Assembly: GCA_963737445.1 (NCBI GenBank)
Contig: CAVTSO010000007.1
Span: forward strand, 62,001 to 126,000
Direction: 5' to 3'
Length of the DNA: 64,000 nt
Source of the DNA: JAICYJ01 sp963737445
GTDB lineage: Bacteria; Actinomycetota; Thermoleophilia; Gaiellales; JAICJC01
The notes beneath the pieces were generated by a model. That model was given only the letters and a program-made list of their open reading frames with translations, was not told the DNA's origin and did no database searches. The translations under genes and the position numbers were made by a program. This document shows, in pieces, positions 43,774 to 52,411 of the stretch. Position 1 is the stretch's first letter. Every line of letters starts with the position of its first letter.

Positions 43774-44826
43774 TCAGTCCTTGACCCGCAGCTTGGCCCG
43801 TGGGTCGAGCGCGTCGCGCACGCCGTCTCCGAAGACGTTCAGGGACAGCACGGTCAGCACGATCATGATGCCGGGCGCGATCGCCACCCACGGCCGGGTG
43901 TAGAGCAGCTGCTGGCCGTCGTCGATGATCGTGCCCCAGCTGGCGTTCGGCGGCTGCACGCCGATCGAGAGGTAGGAGAGCGCCGACTCGGTGAGGATGG
44001 TGGTGGCGATCATCAGCGGCAGCAGCACGATCAGCACCGTGATCACGTTGGGCAGGATCTCGTTGAAGATCAGCCGCCGGTTGGACGCGCCCTGGGCGAT
44101 GGCGGCCTCGATGAACTCCTTCTCGCGCACCGACAGCACCGCGCCGCGCACCGGCCGGGCCACGTAGGGCACGTAGATGACGGCGATGATCAGGGTCGGC
44201 AGCCAGAGGCTGGAGGCGCTGACCGAGAACGGCCCGATCATAAGGCCCTGGGTGAGCAGAACGGTCGCTATCGAGATCGCCAGCAGGTACACCGGAAACG
44301 CCCAGACCACATCCAGCCCGCGCGCGATGATGCTGTCGGTGACACCGCCGTAGAAGCCGGCCACCATGCCCACGATCACCGCGAGCAGGCTGCAGATCAC
44401 GGCCGACCCGATCCCGATCGTGAGCGAGGTGCGGCCTCCATAGAGCACGCGCGCGGCCACGTCGCGGCCCTGGCTGTCGGCGCCCAGGAAGTAGTTGCGC
44501 TGCCAGGTGGGGCCGATCGGCGTCTCGCCCAGCTTCAGCACGCCGCCGCCCTGCTGCAGCACGTCCACCTTCTTGCCGTTGATCACCGTGGTGGCGGTCA
44601 GCTGGCTGGTGAACGGGTCGGTGTGGGCGATGTGATCGGCGTAGAACGGCCCCATGAACGACACCACCACGATCCCCAGGAACAGCGCCAGCGCCGCCAT
44701 CGCCATCCGGTTTCGCACCAGCTTGTGACCGGCCAGCGCCCACGGGCTGCGCCCGGCGACCCGGCCCTCGGGCGGCGCGTCCGCGAGCGGATCAATCGGG
44801 TGCTCGAGCCCTCCGACGGTCGACAT
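43774..44826 (-). CDS. oppC: Oligopeptide ABC importer permease OppC/DppC
   Basis: A 350-residue permease. A long N-terminal tail precedes the first helix (MAALALFLGIVVVSFMGPF). The loop YFLGADSQGRDVAARVLYGG is the DppC/OppC hallmark and the EAA loop is KEFIEAAIAQGASNRRLIF. It is longer than most DppC proteins because of an insertion of about 40 residues between the first helix and the hallmark loop (VINGKKVDVLQQGGGV). ATG 44826 lies just behind the stop of the binding-protein gene. Confidence 0.9.
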   Translation of the reverse strand: MSTVGGLEHPIDPLADAPPEGRVAGRSPWALAGHKLVRNRMAMAALALFLGIVVVSFMGPFYADHIAHTDPFTSQLTATTVINGKKVDVLQQGGGVLKLGETPIGPTWQRNYFLGADSQGRDVAARVLYGGRTSLTIGIGSAVICSLLAVIVGMVAGFYGGVTDSIIARGLDVVWAFPVYLLAISIATVLLTQGLMIGPFSVSASSLWLPTLIIAVIYVPYVARPVRGAVLSVREKEFIEAAIAQGASNRRLIFNEILPNVITVLIVLLPLMIATTILTESALSYLSIGVQPPNASWGTIIDDGQQLLYTRPWVAIAPGIMIVLTVLSLNVFGDGVRDALDPRAKLRVKD

Positions 44827-44836
44827 CGGAGGAGGG

Positions 44837-46553
44837 CTACTTCAGCCCAGGCTTGGTCGATCAGGATGCCGCCCACCAGCACGTTGGGGTCGAAGATGTA
44901 GTTACCGACGCGCGACGACACGAAGTCGATGTGCTTGGGAAGGAACAGCGACACCCATGGCGCCTGGTCGGTCGTGGCCTTGTCGACCTGGGTCCACATC
45001 TGATTGGCCGCGGCCTGGTCGGTGACGCTGGTCTCGATCGCCTTCTCCGTCATCTTCTGGATGGTCGGGTCGCAGAACTCCGACAGGTTGGCGCTGGCGG
45101 TGCTGTTCGGGTGGAAACCGTTACAGCCCACGACGACGTCGAACCAGTCGGCGCCGGACGGGTAGTCCGGATACCAGTAGCTGAAGCTGATCTGGGCCTT
45201 GTTGCTCGAGTCCTGCACGTACGGGTACTCCACCGCGGCGCTCAGCACCTTGATCGACGAGTCGTAGCCGAGCTGCTTGAGCAGCGACACGAAGTAAAGG
45301 CAGACGGCCTTGCTGGCCTCATCCGGCGTGCAGATCACGGCCACCTTCTGGCCCTTGGTGCCGGACTCCGCGACCAGCTGCTGGGCCTTGGCCATGTCCG
45401 GGCCGTGCCACTTGCCGTCGCCGGGACTCGTGGTGTAGGGGCAGTAGGCCGCGTAGCCGGGGAAGTCAGGCGGCAGGATCTGGCAGGTGGGGGTGGCCAC
45501 CTGCGGGCCGCCCCAGGCCTTGATGATCGCAGCCCGGTCGGTCGCGTAGTTGACGGCCTGGCGCACCTTGACGTTGTCGAACGGCGCGACCCGGGTGTTC
45601 AGCGCCATGTGGAACACCTGCGGCACGGGGTTCAGGTGCACCTGGTTCGTGTACTGGGTGGCGATCTCGTTCAGCCGGTCGGAGGGCGGCTGGTCGTACA
45701 TCCAGTCGGCCTGGCCATGCTCGACCATCGTCACCTCGGCCTCGCTGGTCAGCGACAGCCTGATGTCGATCTTGTCCGGGTAGCCCTGCGGCTGGGCGTC
45801 CTTCGACCACTCGTGGAACTCGGGATTACGCACCAGCAGGATCTCCTGGTTGGGCGTGTAGTGATCGATCATGTAGGGCCCGGTCGCAGGCAGCGGGTTG
45901 GAGGGGCCAACCTCCTTGTCGGGAGTGTTCGATGGCACCGCGTAGCCAAACGGCAGCGCCAGCTTCTGCAGGAAGTCGGGGTCGGGGGAGACCAGGTGGA
46001 AGGTGACGGTACCGGCCGCGTCATCGGCCACGATCCCCTTCGAGAGGTCGCACGTCTTGGGCGTCTTGGCGCAGGCGTCGCCGCCGACGATGCCCTGGTA
46101 GAACGAGCCGACCGGCCCGGGTACCGTGAACTCCCGCTCGATCGCGCGCAGGAAGTCACTGGCCTTGACGGCCGTACCGTCCGAATACGTGATGCCGGGC
46201 CGCAGGTGAAACACGTACGTCTTGCCACCGTCGGTCGCCTGGGGGATCTCCTGCGCGAGGTCGGGGACAAGCGTGTTGCCGTCGGAGCCGCCCACCTTCT
46301 TCCAGGTCAGCAGTCCGTCATAGATCATGTACAGCAGCGTCCAGTTCTGGTCGTAGTCGACCGCCGGGTCGATCGAGCTGCCGATGCCGTTCCAGGCAAG
46401 CACCATCGTCCCGCCCTGATGACCGGTCGTCGACCCGGAGCCACCCGATCCACCGGACGACGACGAGGAGCCCCCGCCGCAGCCGGCCAGCACGCCCACC
46501 AGCAGCACCAGACAGGCACTGGCCATGAGTCCGCGATGTCGAGCGTGCTGCAT
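44837..46553 (-). CDS. oppA: Oligopeptide ABC importer binding lipoprotein OppA/DppA, frame break at the end
   Basis: About 571 residues. A lipoprotein signal (GLMASACLVLLVGVLAGCGGG) is followed by a Ser/Gly linker and the SBP_bac_5 fold: DPAVDYDQNWTLLYMIYDGL, YVFHLRPGITYSDGTAVKASD, and GPYMIDHYTPNQEILLVRNP. ATG 46553 follows GGGAGG. As read, the frame continues 240 bases into the OppC gene. One base too many between about 44840 and 44870 explains this: the neighbouring frame gives PGLK and a TAG at 44837-44839, leaving a normal gap before OppC. A true C-terminal extension is unlikely. It captures peptides for the importer behind it. Confidence 0.87.
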
Positions 46554-46659
46554 TGGTGCCTCCCAGCTGGAGAGTTGACCGGCGACCGCCGTGCGCCGCA
46601 CGATGATACGGATTGGTCGCTGCGGAGTCCAGGTTTGTTGCCGGGCGCGCGCAGATCTG

Positions 46660-46665
46660 TAGGAT
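46660..46665 (+). promoter_or_regulatory. -10 box of the M28 peptidase gene
   Basis: TAGGAT is followed by 9 bases and GTG 46675; no Shine-Dalgarno sequence. It lies in the 121-base gap that divides this gene from the divergent opp operon. Confidence 0.45.
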
Positions 46666-46674
46666 CGGCCACCC

Positions 46675-48531
46675 GTGCCACCGACCTCCGAACAGATCGC
46701 TACTGCGTTGTCGCTTCCCTTCGACCGCGCCCAGATGCGCCGGATCGTGAGCGACCTGGCCGCGCTGGGCTCGGCGCCCAGCGGCTTCCGGGTGACCGGG
46801 ACGCCGGAGGATCGAGCCGCCGCCCGGCTGGCGGCGGCCGAGATGCGGGCGATCGGCCTGCAGGACGTGAGTGTGGAGACGGTGCCCGTATACGGCTGGC
46901 GGATGCGCGGCGCGTCGCTCGACGTCGGCGGGCGCAGCTTCGAGTGCGCGTCGATGGGCGGCGTGCCGGGAACGCCGCCGGGCGGCATCACAGCGCCGCC
47001 GGTGTGGACGGGCGACGCGTCGAGGCGCCGGCTCGACCGGATCGACGTGGGCGGCAGGATCGCTGTGGTGGAGTGGCGCAGCGGCTCGATCTGGCCGTCC
47101 GACGTGGGTCTGGAGCTGGCCGCCCGCGGCGCGGTCGGCGTGGTCGTGCACTGCCCGCAGGGCGGGCCGTACTACCAGAGCCCGCGTGCGCTGGGCGCGT
47201 TCAACTCGCGGTGGTACGCGGGCGCGCCGCCGATGGTGACGATCCGCAAGGAGGATGCCGTACGCGTCCGCAAGCTGATGGAGGGCGGCCAGATCGATGC
47301 AAAGCTGACGTTGCGCGTGGACGCGGGCCCGTCCCAGGGCGCGAACGCGGTCGGATACCTGCCGGGACGGCGGCGGGGCGCGCCGATCGTGGTCGGCGCC
47401 CACCATGACGGCTGGTTCCGGGCGGCGTTCGACAACGCCAGCGGCGTGGCCGTGATGCTGGGGATGGCCCGTGCGATGGTGGAGGCCGGCGTGCGGCCCG
47501 AGCGCACGATCTGCTTCACGTCGCGAACGGCAGAGGAGTTCGGCCAGGCTGACAGCGAGTACGACTGGTGCACGGGCGCGCACGGGCAGATCGCGCATTC
47601 ACACCCGGAGTGGGGCACCCGCAGCCCGTTCCACCTGTGCGTCGAGGCATCCGGCCACACGGGGCTGCCGCTGCTGGTGGAGGCGCCGCCGGAGCTGACC
47701 GGCTGGGCGCGAAGCTGCCTGCGGGCGGCCGACCGGGAGGGCCTGCTGACAAGCGGCTGGAAGATGTACCCGCCCGGCTGCGGCACCGAGCTCTGGCCGC
47801 TGCTGGTCGCGGGCGTGCCCGGCGTCAGCGTGCTGACGTGGGGCAAGAGCTTCTCGCGCAGCGCCTACCACTCGCCGCTGGACACGATCAAGCTGGTCGA
47901 TTTCGGCCACCTGGGGCGGCTGGGCAGGGTCTACTCGCTGATGGTGCTGGACGCCGACCGCCGCGGCGACGACCTGTGCGACCACCGGGCGCGGGCTCGC
48001 CATCTGGAACAGGCGGTGGCGCGATCGCCGGTGCCGCTGCCGGGATTGCGCGCGGCGGCTCGCCGGCACGCGGCGGCCAGGGGCAGGCGCGCATTTACGC
48101 CGGTCGGGCGCGGGCTGCTCGCGCTCGATGCCGGCGGCTCGTCGGCCTATCCGTTCCAGCAGGGGGCGCGCGATCTGACGGCGCTGAAGGCGGCGCAGGC
48201 GGCGCTGGCCAAGGGCGACCACCGGACGGCGGCCAGGCACGCGGCGCGGGTCGGCGACAACGCGCTGTGCGCGGCGCTGTCCCACGACACCATGCGCCGC
48301 CGGCTGGCGCGGGTCCAGCGCGACCGCGCGGGCGACGGGTGGGGCGGGCGCAGCCACCTGACCGAGAGCCCCAACCTGTGGCTGGAGCTGGCGTCGCTGC
48401 GCGGCGAGCCGGGCGCTCCGCCGGCCGACTGGGTGAAGCGGTCGCTGCGCGGCCACGCGGAGGACGTCAGGGCAAGGCTCGAGCGAGCGGCCGCGCGGAT
48501 GGAGGCGGCGCTGGCGCGGGCGGGCGGCTGA
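46675..48531 (+). CDS. M28-family zinc aminopeptidase with PA-like insert
   Basis: A 618-residue peptidase without an export signal. Residues about 90-200 resemble a PA-type insert. The zinc site is of the M28 kind: His and Asp in VGAHHDGWFRAAFDNASG, paired Glu in TSRTAEEFGQADSEYDW, a ligand in VEASGHTG and the last His in YHSPLDTIKLVD. The final 130 residues are helical and of unknown use. Members remove N-terminal amino acids or hydrolyse related amides. It faces the opp operon, which suggests intracellular digestion of imported peptides. A dispersed repeat begins at its stop codon. Confidence 0.85.
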   Translation: MPPTSEQIATALSLPFDRAQMRRIVSDLAALGSAPSGFRVTGTPEDRAAARLAAAEMRAIGLQDVSVETVPVYGWRMRGASLDVGGRSFECASMGGVPGTPPGGITAPPVWTGDASRRRLDRIDVGGRIAVVEWRSGSIWPSDVGLELAARGAVGVVVHCPQGGPYYQSPRALGAFNSRWYAGAPPMVTIRKEDAVRVRKLMEGGQIDAKLTLRVDAGPSQGANAVGYLPGRRRGAPIVVGAHHDGWFRAAFDNASGVAVMLGMARAMVEAGVRPERTICFTSRTAEEFGQADSEYDWCTGAHGQIAHSHPEWGTRSPFHLCVEASGHTGLPLLVEAPPELTGWARSCLRAADREGLLTSGWKMYPPGCGTELWPLLVAGVPGVSVLTWGKSFSRSAYHSPLDTIKLVDFGHLGRLGRVYSLMVLDADRRGDDLCDHRARARHLEQAVARSPVPLPGLRAAARRHAAARGRRAFTPVGRGLLALDAGGSSAYPFQQGARDLTALKAAQAALAKGDHRTAARHAARVGDNALCAALSHDTMRRRLARVQRDRAGDGWGGRSHLTESPNLWLELASLRGEPGAPPADWVKRSLRGHAEDVRARLERAAARMEAALARAGG

Positions 48532-48627
48532 AGCCAGACCCTGCAGAAGTACTACAAGCCATCGAGGTGGGAGAAGCACCTCGAGGCGTCGGTTGCCGAC
48601 CGGCAGTGTCAGGCTCAAGCCAGACAC
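48529..48627 (+). repeat. Dispersed repeat, copy 2
   Basis: About 99 bp starting at the stop codon of the M28 gene. A core like that of copy 1 (AGTACTACAAGCCATCGAGG, GAAGCACCTCGAGGCGTCGG, TTGCCGACCGGCAG) is flanked by direct repeats close to TCAGGCTGAAGCCAGACC; the left one begins within the stop codon. The small hairpins are kept, with a 6-bp GAGGTG/CACCTC stem. Confidence 0.85.
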
Positions 48628-48646
48628 TCCAGGCGCGCTTCAGGGC

Positions 48647-48652
48647 TAGGCT
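48647..48652 (+). promoter_or_regulatory. -10 box of the 104-residue membrane protein
   Basis: TAGGCT is followed by 6 bases and ATG 48659; no Shine-Dalgarno sequence. Confidence 0.45.
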
Positions 48653-48658
48653 GTCTGC

Positions 48659-48973
48659 ATGTCGCAGCCCGGCGAACCGCAGGATCCGCCCCAGTCCGCG
48701 TCGACGAGCGTCGGTGGGGCCGCGCCCGATCCGCCCCAAGCTGGTGACCTCGATGCGCCGGCCGTTCCGTTCATCGGCCGGCGTGGGCACCGGCGGCGTG
48801 GTGTCGAGTCGATCTTCATCCGGTTCGTTGCAACCGGCGGCGTGATCGGGATCGGCGTTGCCGCGGCTGCGATCATGGGCACGCAGGACGTCGCCGCCTG
48901 GATCATCGGGCTGGTGGTGTCGGCGCTGAGTGTGGCGCTGGCCGCGATCCTGTGGTCGTCGCGCACGCTCTAA
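48659..48973 (+). CDS. Small membrane protein with Pro-rich cytoplasmic tail, function unknown
   Basis: A 104-residue protein. The first 45 residues are rich in Pro, Gln, Ser and Asp, then RRGHRRRG gives a positive cluster, and two hydrophobic helices follow (about residues 53-71 and 77-98) with a short charged-free end. By the positive-inside rule both ends are probably cytoplasmic. No family is recognised. It is probably leaderless and converges with the MarR gene. Confidence 0.6.
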   Translation: MSQPGEPQDPPQSASTSVGGAAPDPPQAGDLDAPAVPFIGRRGHRRRGVESIFIRFVATGGVIGIGVAAAAIMGTQDVAAWIIGLVVSALSVALAAILWSSRTL

Positions 48974-48989
48974 GCAGAGCCGACCTGCG

Positions 48990-49520
48990 CTAGTCGCAGT
49001 CCGGCTGTCCCCGCTCGCGCCGCTCGAACTCGAGCATCATCAGCCGCAGCAGCGCGTTCAGCTGCACCTTCTCTCGCTCGTTCAGCGCGGCGGTGACCAG
49101 CGCCTCCTTCTTGGCCTGCGCGCCGACGGCCCTCCGGTACGTCTTGCGGCCGTGGTCGGTCAGCTCCACCACCACGCTGCGGCGATCATCGGGGTCGGGC
49201 AGCCGCTGCACCAGCCCGGCCTGCTCAAGCCGGTCGAGCCGGTTGGTCATCGCCCCGCTGGAGAGCTCCATTCGCGCGGCCAGCCGCCCGGGCGTGCTCC
49301 GGAAGGGCTCGCCGCCCTGAGCCAGGATCGAGAGCACCTTGTTCTCGGCCGTGTCCAGCCCGAACTCCGCCAGCGTCTCGTCCATCGTACGCTGCAGCCG
49401 CCGGGCCAGCCCGGAGATGCGATCGACGATGCCCTCGACCTCCAGGTCGAGGTCGGGCAGCACCAAGTGGATGCTCTCCAGAAACGCGTCGACGTGGTCC
49501 CGGTCCTCAGTCTTGGCCAC
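48990..49520 (-). CDS. MarR-family transcriptional regulator
   Basis: A 176-residue winged-helix regulator. The DNA-binding part reads STPGRLAARMELSSGAMTNRLDRLEQAGLVQRLPDPDDRRSVVVELTDHGR, split by its wing, with flanking dimer helices. GTG 49520 is chosen because GATAAT lies 6 bases ahead, with TTGACG 17 bases further upstream: a complete leaderless promoter. Its -35 box is part of a palindrome shared with a divergent promoter, the usual layout for a MarR repressor that controls itself and its neighbour. The ligand is unknown. Confidence 0.9.
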   Translation of the reverse strand: MAKTEDRDHVDAFLESIHLVLPDLDLEVEGIVDRISGLARRLQRTMDETLAEFGLDTAENKVLSILAQGGEPFRSTPGRLAARMELSSGAMTNRLDRLEQAGLVQRLPDPDDRRSVVVELTDHGRKTYRRAVGAQAKKEALVTAALNEREKVQLNALLRLMMLEFERRERGQPDCD

Positions 49521-49526
49521 TCCTCG

Positions 49527-49555
49527 ATTATCGCATGAAAGTAGTTTGACGTCAA
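49527..49555 (-). promoter_or_regulatory. marR promoter (leaderless)
   Basis: Read leftward, TTGACG (49555-49550), 17 bases, GATAAT (49532-49527), 6 bases, GTG 49520. The -35 box overlaps the -35 box of the opposite promoter through the palindrome TTGACGTCAA (49546-49555). Confidence 0.65.
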
Positions 49556-49559
49556 GGTA
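49542..49559. promoter_or_regulatory. MarR operator candidate O1
   Basis: TAGTTTGACGTCAAGGTA has the perfect core TTGACGTCAA and outer bases that also tend to pair. It covers both -35 boxes, so one bound dimer could silence both directions. Confidence 0.6.
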
Positions 49560-49574
49560 TCTCAGCGCTAGAAT
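49546..49574 (+). promoter_or_regulatory. Promoter of the rightward transcript opposite marR
   Basis: TTGACG (49546-49551), 17 bases, TAGAAT (49569-49574). It leads to the small open frame at 49615 with a good ribosome-binding site. Confidence 0.65.
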
Positions 49575-49589
49575 CTCGACTTCAAGATA
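49572..49589. promoter_or_regulatory. MarR operator candidate O2
   Basis: AATCTCGACTTCAAGATA is an imperfect dyad whose right half TCAAGATA resembles the TCAAGGTA half of O1. It overlaps the rightward -10 box and start point. Confidence 0.5.
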
Positions 49590-49614
49590 CTTAAGGTGAA
49601 GAGAGGAGTGGGAC

Positions 49615-49866
49615 ATGCATCCGATGGACAGCCAGGGACGAAGGCAGCTGGCGGGCGAGCGGATCGAGCGGCTGCGCGGAGATGCTGTACCGCGGGGCGG
49701 CGATCTACGGCTGGCCCGGCGGGTGGTCGCCGGGCTCGTCCCGGCCCTCCACGCTGTCCTTGAAGCCCCGAATGCCCTGGCCCAGCGAACGCCCCAGCTC
49801 GGGCAGCCGCGAGGGGCCGAGCACGATCAGCGCAATCAGGAACACGATCGCAAGCTTCTCGGGTGA
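49615..49866 (+). CDS. Small MarR-controlled open frame overlapping tatA on the other strand
   Basis: An 83-codon frame with a full promoter, GAGAGGAG ribosome-binding site and ATG 49615. The first 30 codons lie outside tatA and encode a plausible helical start (MHPMDSQGRRQLAGERIERL). The rest runs opposite tatA and is more ordinary for accidental frames. It could be a short regulatory protein, a damaged small gene whose end was lost, or a transcript whose main effect is antisense to tatA. I do not recognise a family. Confidence 0.4.
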   Translation: MHPMDSQGRRQLAGERIERLRGDAVPRGGDLRLARRVVAGLVPALHAVLEAPNALAQRTPQLGQPRGAEHDQRNQEHDRKLLG

Positions 49867-49878
49867 GTCGAATCCCAT
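49705..49878 (-). CDS. tatA: Sec-independent translocase protein TatA/E-like, short form
   Basis: A 57-residue protein. After a short front (MGFDSPEK) comes one hydrophobic helix (LAIVFLIALIVL), the invariant hinge GPSRLPELGRSLGQGIRGFK, and a short acidic tail ending in PPGQP. This is the TatA/B/E pattern, with a tail shorter than usual, so it may be a TatE-like accessory copy. TACACT lies 6 bases before ATG 49878, which again fits a leaderless transcript. Tat export is needed for the PotD-type lipoprotein (TRREF motif) and the Rieske protein in this window. No tatC is present here. Confidence 0.82.
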   Translation of the reverse strand: MGFDSPEKLAIVFLIALIVLGPSRLPELGRSLGQGIRGFKDSVEGRDEPGDHPPGQP

Positions 49879-49884
49879 GCCGGA

Positions 49885-49890
49885 AGTGTA
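49885..49890 (-). promoter_or_regulatory. -10 box of tatA
   Basis: Read leftward, TACACT is followed by 6 bases and ATG 49878; no Shine-Dalgarno sequence. Confidence 0.45.
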
Positions 49891-49982
49891 GGCGGGCTCC
49901 CCGGGGCGTTGGGGTGACCCACCACCCCCTCACTGTGACAAGGCACGGGAGGCCTCTGCCCGGCGGTCGCGAACCCCTCCGC

Positions 49983-51287
49983 ATGCGGATCCGAACTGCG
50001 CTGCCGGCGGGCCTGACGTTGACCGTCGCTGTCGTGCTCGCGCTCGCGCCGCAGGCGCACGCGGCCCGCAGCGTGAACGGCGCGATTGCACCACCGGGGG
50101 CCCGCAGCGTCAGCTCCGCCGCGGGATTCGAGGCGGCCGTCGCGGCCCTGCGCGACTCCGGCGGCACCATCACGCTGGGTCCCGGCAGGTACCCAACCAA
50201 GATGCGAATCGGGCCGCGCTCGTCGCGGCGGCTGACCATCTCCGGGCCCGCCCGCGGCAGGGCGGTGGTGCGTGCGATCGTGCTCTACCGCACCCAGGCG
50301 GTGACGATCCGCAAGCTTCACATCCGGGCCATGTCCCGGGACGGCGGGATCCACACCATCTACTCGCAGCACATCCGGCTCCACAACCTCGCGTTCACGG
50401 CAATCGACACCACGCGCAAGGTGGGCATCAACCTCGACCACTCGAGCCACGTGACCGTCGACCACAGCGTCTTCGCGCACTGCGGCGACAACACGCCACG
50501 ATGGTCGATGTGCATCCTGCCGCGCTACGCCTCATACGTCACCATCGAGGGCAACCGGTTCCACGACTGCCTCGGCTGCGACTTCATCCACGGCCGCGCC
50601 GGGCCGAAGCTGCTGATCAAGAGCAACACGTTCAACCGCGCCCTCGCCTGCCACCACACCTGGGAGAAGTGCGGCCACCAGGACATGATCGAGCTGTTCC
50701 TCGCGAACGGGATGACCGTCCGCGACAACATCTTCGGGGTCAACGAGTTCGGCGGCGCACAGCTCTACATGGCGCTGGCCGTCGACCACGTGCACGTCCT
50801 CGACAACCTGTTCCTGGCGTCCGATCCGCGGGCGCCGACGGTGGTCCCGCGGGCGGGGATCCTGGTCGGCACCAAGGCGGCGCTGCGGGTGCCGCACGAC
50901 GTCGACATCATCAACAACACGATCCTCTCGGGGTCGCCGAGACCCGACCACGACTCGCTGTCGATCGTGGTCAGCCACCACTACCCCGGCCTCAAGCGGG
51001 CATGGCGGCCGCTTATCGCGAACAACGTCCTGGGCAAGCAGCTCTCGCCCACTCTGGTGTGCCCGCGGCTGCGCCGGTCGAGCCACAACGTGATCGAGGA
51101 GGGGGTTGCGTGCGGTAGCACCGACGTCGTCGGTGACCCGTTGCTGAACGCCCGTGAACGGCCGACGGCCGCATCCGAGCTCGTGATCGACAAGGCCAAC
51201 CCGCTCTACGTACCAAGCTTCGACCTGCTCGGGCATCGCCGCCGGGGGCCGCCCGACATCGGCGCTTACGAATACCGCGGACGCTAA
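49983..51287 (+). CDS. Secreted right-handed parallel beta-helix protein
   Basis: A 434-residue exported protein. The signal peptide (about residues 1-29, ending PQAHAA) is followed by a pectate-lyase-like beta-helix. Its coils repeat short strands with Asn ladders (VTIRKLHIRAMS, IRLHNLAFTAID, VTVDHSVFAHCGDN, VTIEGNRFHDC, LLIKSNTFNRA, MTVRDNIFGVNE, VHVLDNLFLAS, VDIINNTIL). The end GPPDIGAYEY is a common closing motif of such proteins. Cysteine pairs suggest disulfides outside the cell. Polysaccharide lyase or hydrolase activity is possible, but no catalytic set is evident. ATG 49983 is chosen for the signal peptide. Confidence 0.8.
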   Translation: MRIRTALPAGLTLTVAVVLALAPQAHAARSVNGAIAPPGARSVSSAAGFEAAVAALRDSGGTITLGPGRYPTKMRIGPRSSRRLTISGPARGRAVVRAIVLYRTQAVTIRKLHIRAMSRDGGIHTIYSQHIRLHNLAFTAIDTTRKVGINLDHSSHVTVDHSVFAHCGDNTPRWSMCILPRYASYVTIEGNRFHDCLGCDFIHGRAGPKLLIKSNTFNRALACHHTWEKCGHQDMIELFLANGMTVRDNIFGVNEFGGAQLYMALAVDHVHVLDNLFLASDPRAPTVVPRAGILVGTKAALRVPHDVDIINNTILSGSPRPDHDSLSIVVSHHYPGLKRAWRPLIANNVLGKQLSPTLVCPRLRRSSHNVIEEGVACGSTDVVGDPLLNARERPTAASELVIDKANPLYVPSFDLLGHRRRGPPDIGAYEYRGR

Positions 51288-51325
51288 CTCCTGGTCAGCG
51301 GTATCCCGGCGCCGCGGCCTCGCGC

Positions 51326-52411
51326 TCAGGCCACGCTTCCCAGCGTCACGGTGATGTGGTGGGTGGCCGTACCGGCAACGACGGTCAGCCTGACCGAGTC
51401 GCCGGGGCTGTGTCCAGCGATGCGGGCCGCGGCGGTGCTTGCGTTGGCGACCCGCTGTCCGTCGATGGCCGTGATCACCTCGCCGGCGGTCAGGCCGGCT
51501 GCGGCGGCCGGAGATCCGGAGGTGACCTTCTCGATCCTGGCACCGCCGGATGCGTCCTGCAGGTAGACGCCGAGATAGGCGTGGGTGGCCTTGCCGCTTG
51601 CGATCAGCTGCCTGGTGATGCTCTGGACAGTCGATGACGGGACGGCGAAGCCGATCCCGACGTTGCCGCTGGTGCTGCCGTCGGCGTAGATCTGGCTGGT
51701 GATGCCGATCACCTGGCCCTGAGTGTTCAGGAGCGGGCCGCCGCTGTTGCCGTGGTTGATCGCGGCGTCGGTCTGGATGGCATTCGCGATCGGGCGGTTG
51801 TTCGGCGAGGTGATCGTGCGGTCGAGCGCCGACACAATTCCGGTCGAGACGCTGTCGGCCAGGCCGAAGGGATCGCCGATCGCGATCACGGCGTCGCCGA
51901 CCCGGAGGCTGTTCGAATCACCGAACGTGAGCGTGTGCAGATCGGAGGGCGGCGCGTCGATGTGGATGACGGCCACGTCGGTGGTCGGGTCGCTTCCCAC
52001 CAACGTCGCCTTGTAGGTCTTGCCGTCGTGGGTCTGGACGGTGATCGACGAAGCGCCGGCGACGACGTGGGCGTTGGTGGCGATGTCGCCGTTGCCGTCG
52101 ATCTCGAAGCCGGTGCCCTGCGCCAATTGGGCCTGCTGCGAGGGCCCGAACGGGGTGATGCTCTGGCCGGTCGCGTTCTCGCGCACCTTGATCTCGACCA
52201 CGCCCGAGACGGCGCCGGCGTAGATGTCGGCCACCGACTTCTGTGATGTGGTCACTGCGGCCGGGCTGGCCGTGCCCGCGACGATCGTGCTCGTCGCCGG
52301 TGTGGACGAATCGCTCGTGCCTTTGGTCGCGATGAACGCGCCCAGCGCCAGGGCGGCGCCGATCGCGGCCGAGGCGATGAGCGCCGCTGCGCCTGATGCA
52401 TGCTTCTTCAC
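51326..52411 (-). CDS. HtrA/DegP-like serine protease with one PDZ domain
   Basis: A 361-residue membrane-anchored or secreted protease. An N-terminal hydrophobic segment (residues about 8-28) leads to a linker and a trypsin-like domain with the triad His in ATNAHVV, Asp in DPTTDVAVI and Ser in GNSGGPLLN. A PDZ domain follows (HAYLGVYLQDA to SPAAAAGLTAGEVITAIDG). It probably handles misfolded or regulated envelope proteins. GTG 52411 follows GGAGCC. It diverges from the gene at 52565. Confidence 0.92.
   Translation of the reverse strand: MKKHASGAAALIASAAIGAALALGAFIATKGTSDSSTPATSTIVAGTASPAAVTTSQKSVADIYAGAVSGVVEIKVRENATGQSITPFGPSQQAQLAQGTGFEIDGNGDIATNAHVVAGASSITVQTHDGKTYKATLVGSDPTTDVAVIHIDAPPSDLHTLTFGDSNSLRVGDAVIAIGDPFGLADSVSTGIVSALDRTITSPNNRPIANAIQTDAAINHGNSGGPLLNTQGQVIGITSQIYADGSTSGNVGIGFAVPSSTVQSITRQLIASGKATHAYLGVYLQDASGGARIEKVTSGSPAAAAGLTAGEVITAIDGQRVANASTAAARIAGHSPGDSVRLTVVAGTATHHITVTLGSVA

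Noticed and set aside
42790..44901. A 703-codon open frame opposite oppB/oppC
   Set aside because: It is rich in Arg, His, Gln and Asp, lacks any domain, and lies antisense to two clearly coding permeases; such frames are expected in GC-rich DNA.
44853..47408. An 851-codon open frame opposite the opp binding protein and into the M28 gene
   Set aside because: It is antisense to oppA and out of frame in the M28 peptidase; composition is that of a shadow frame.
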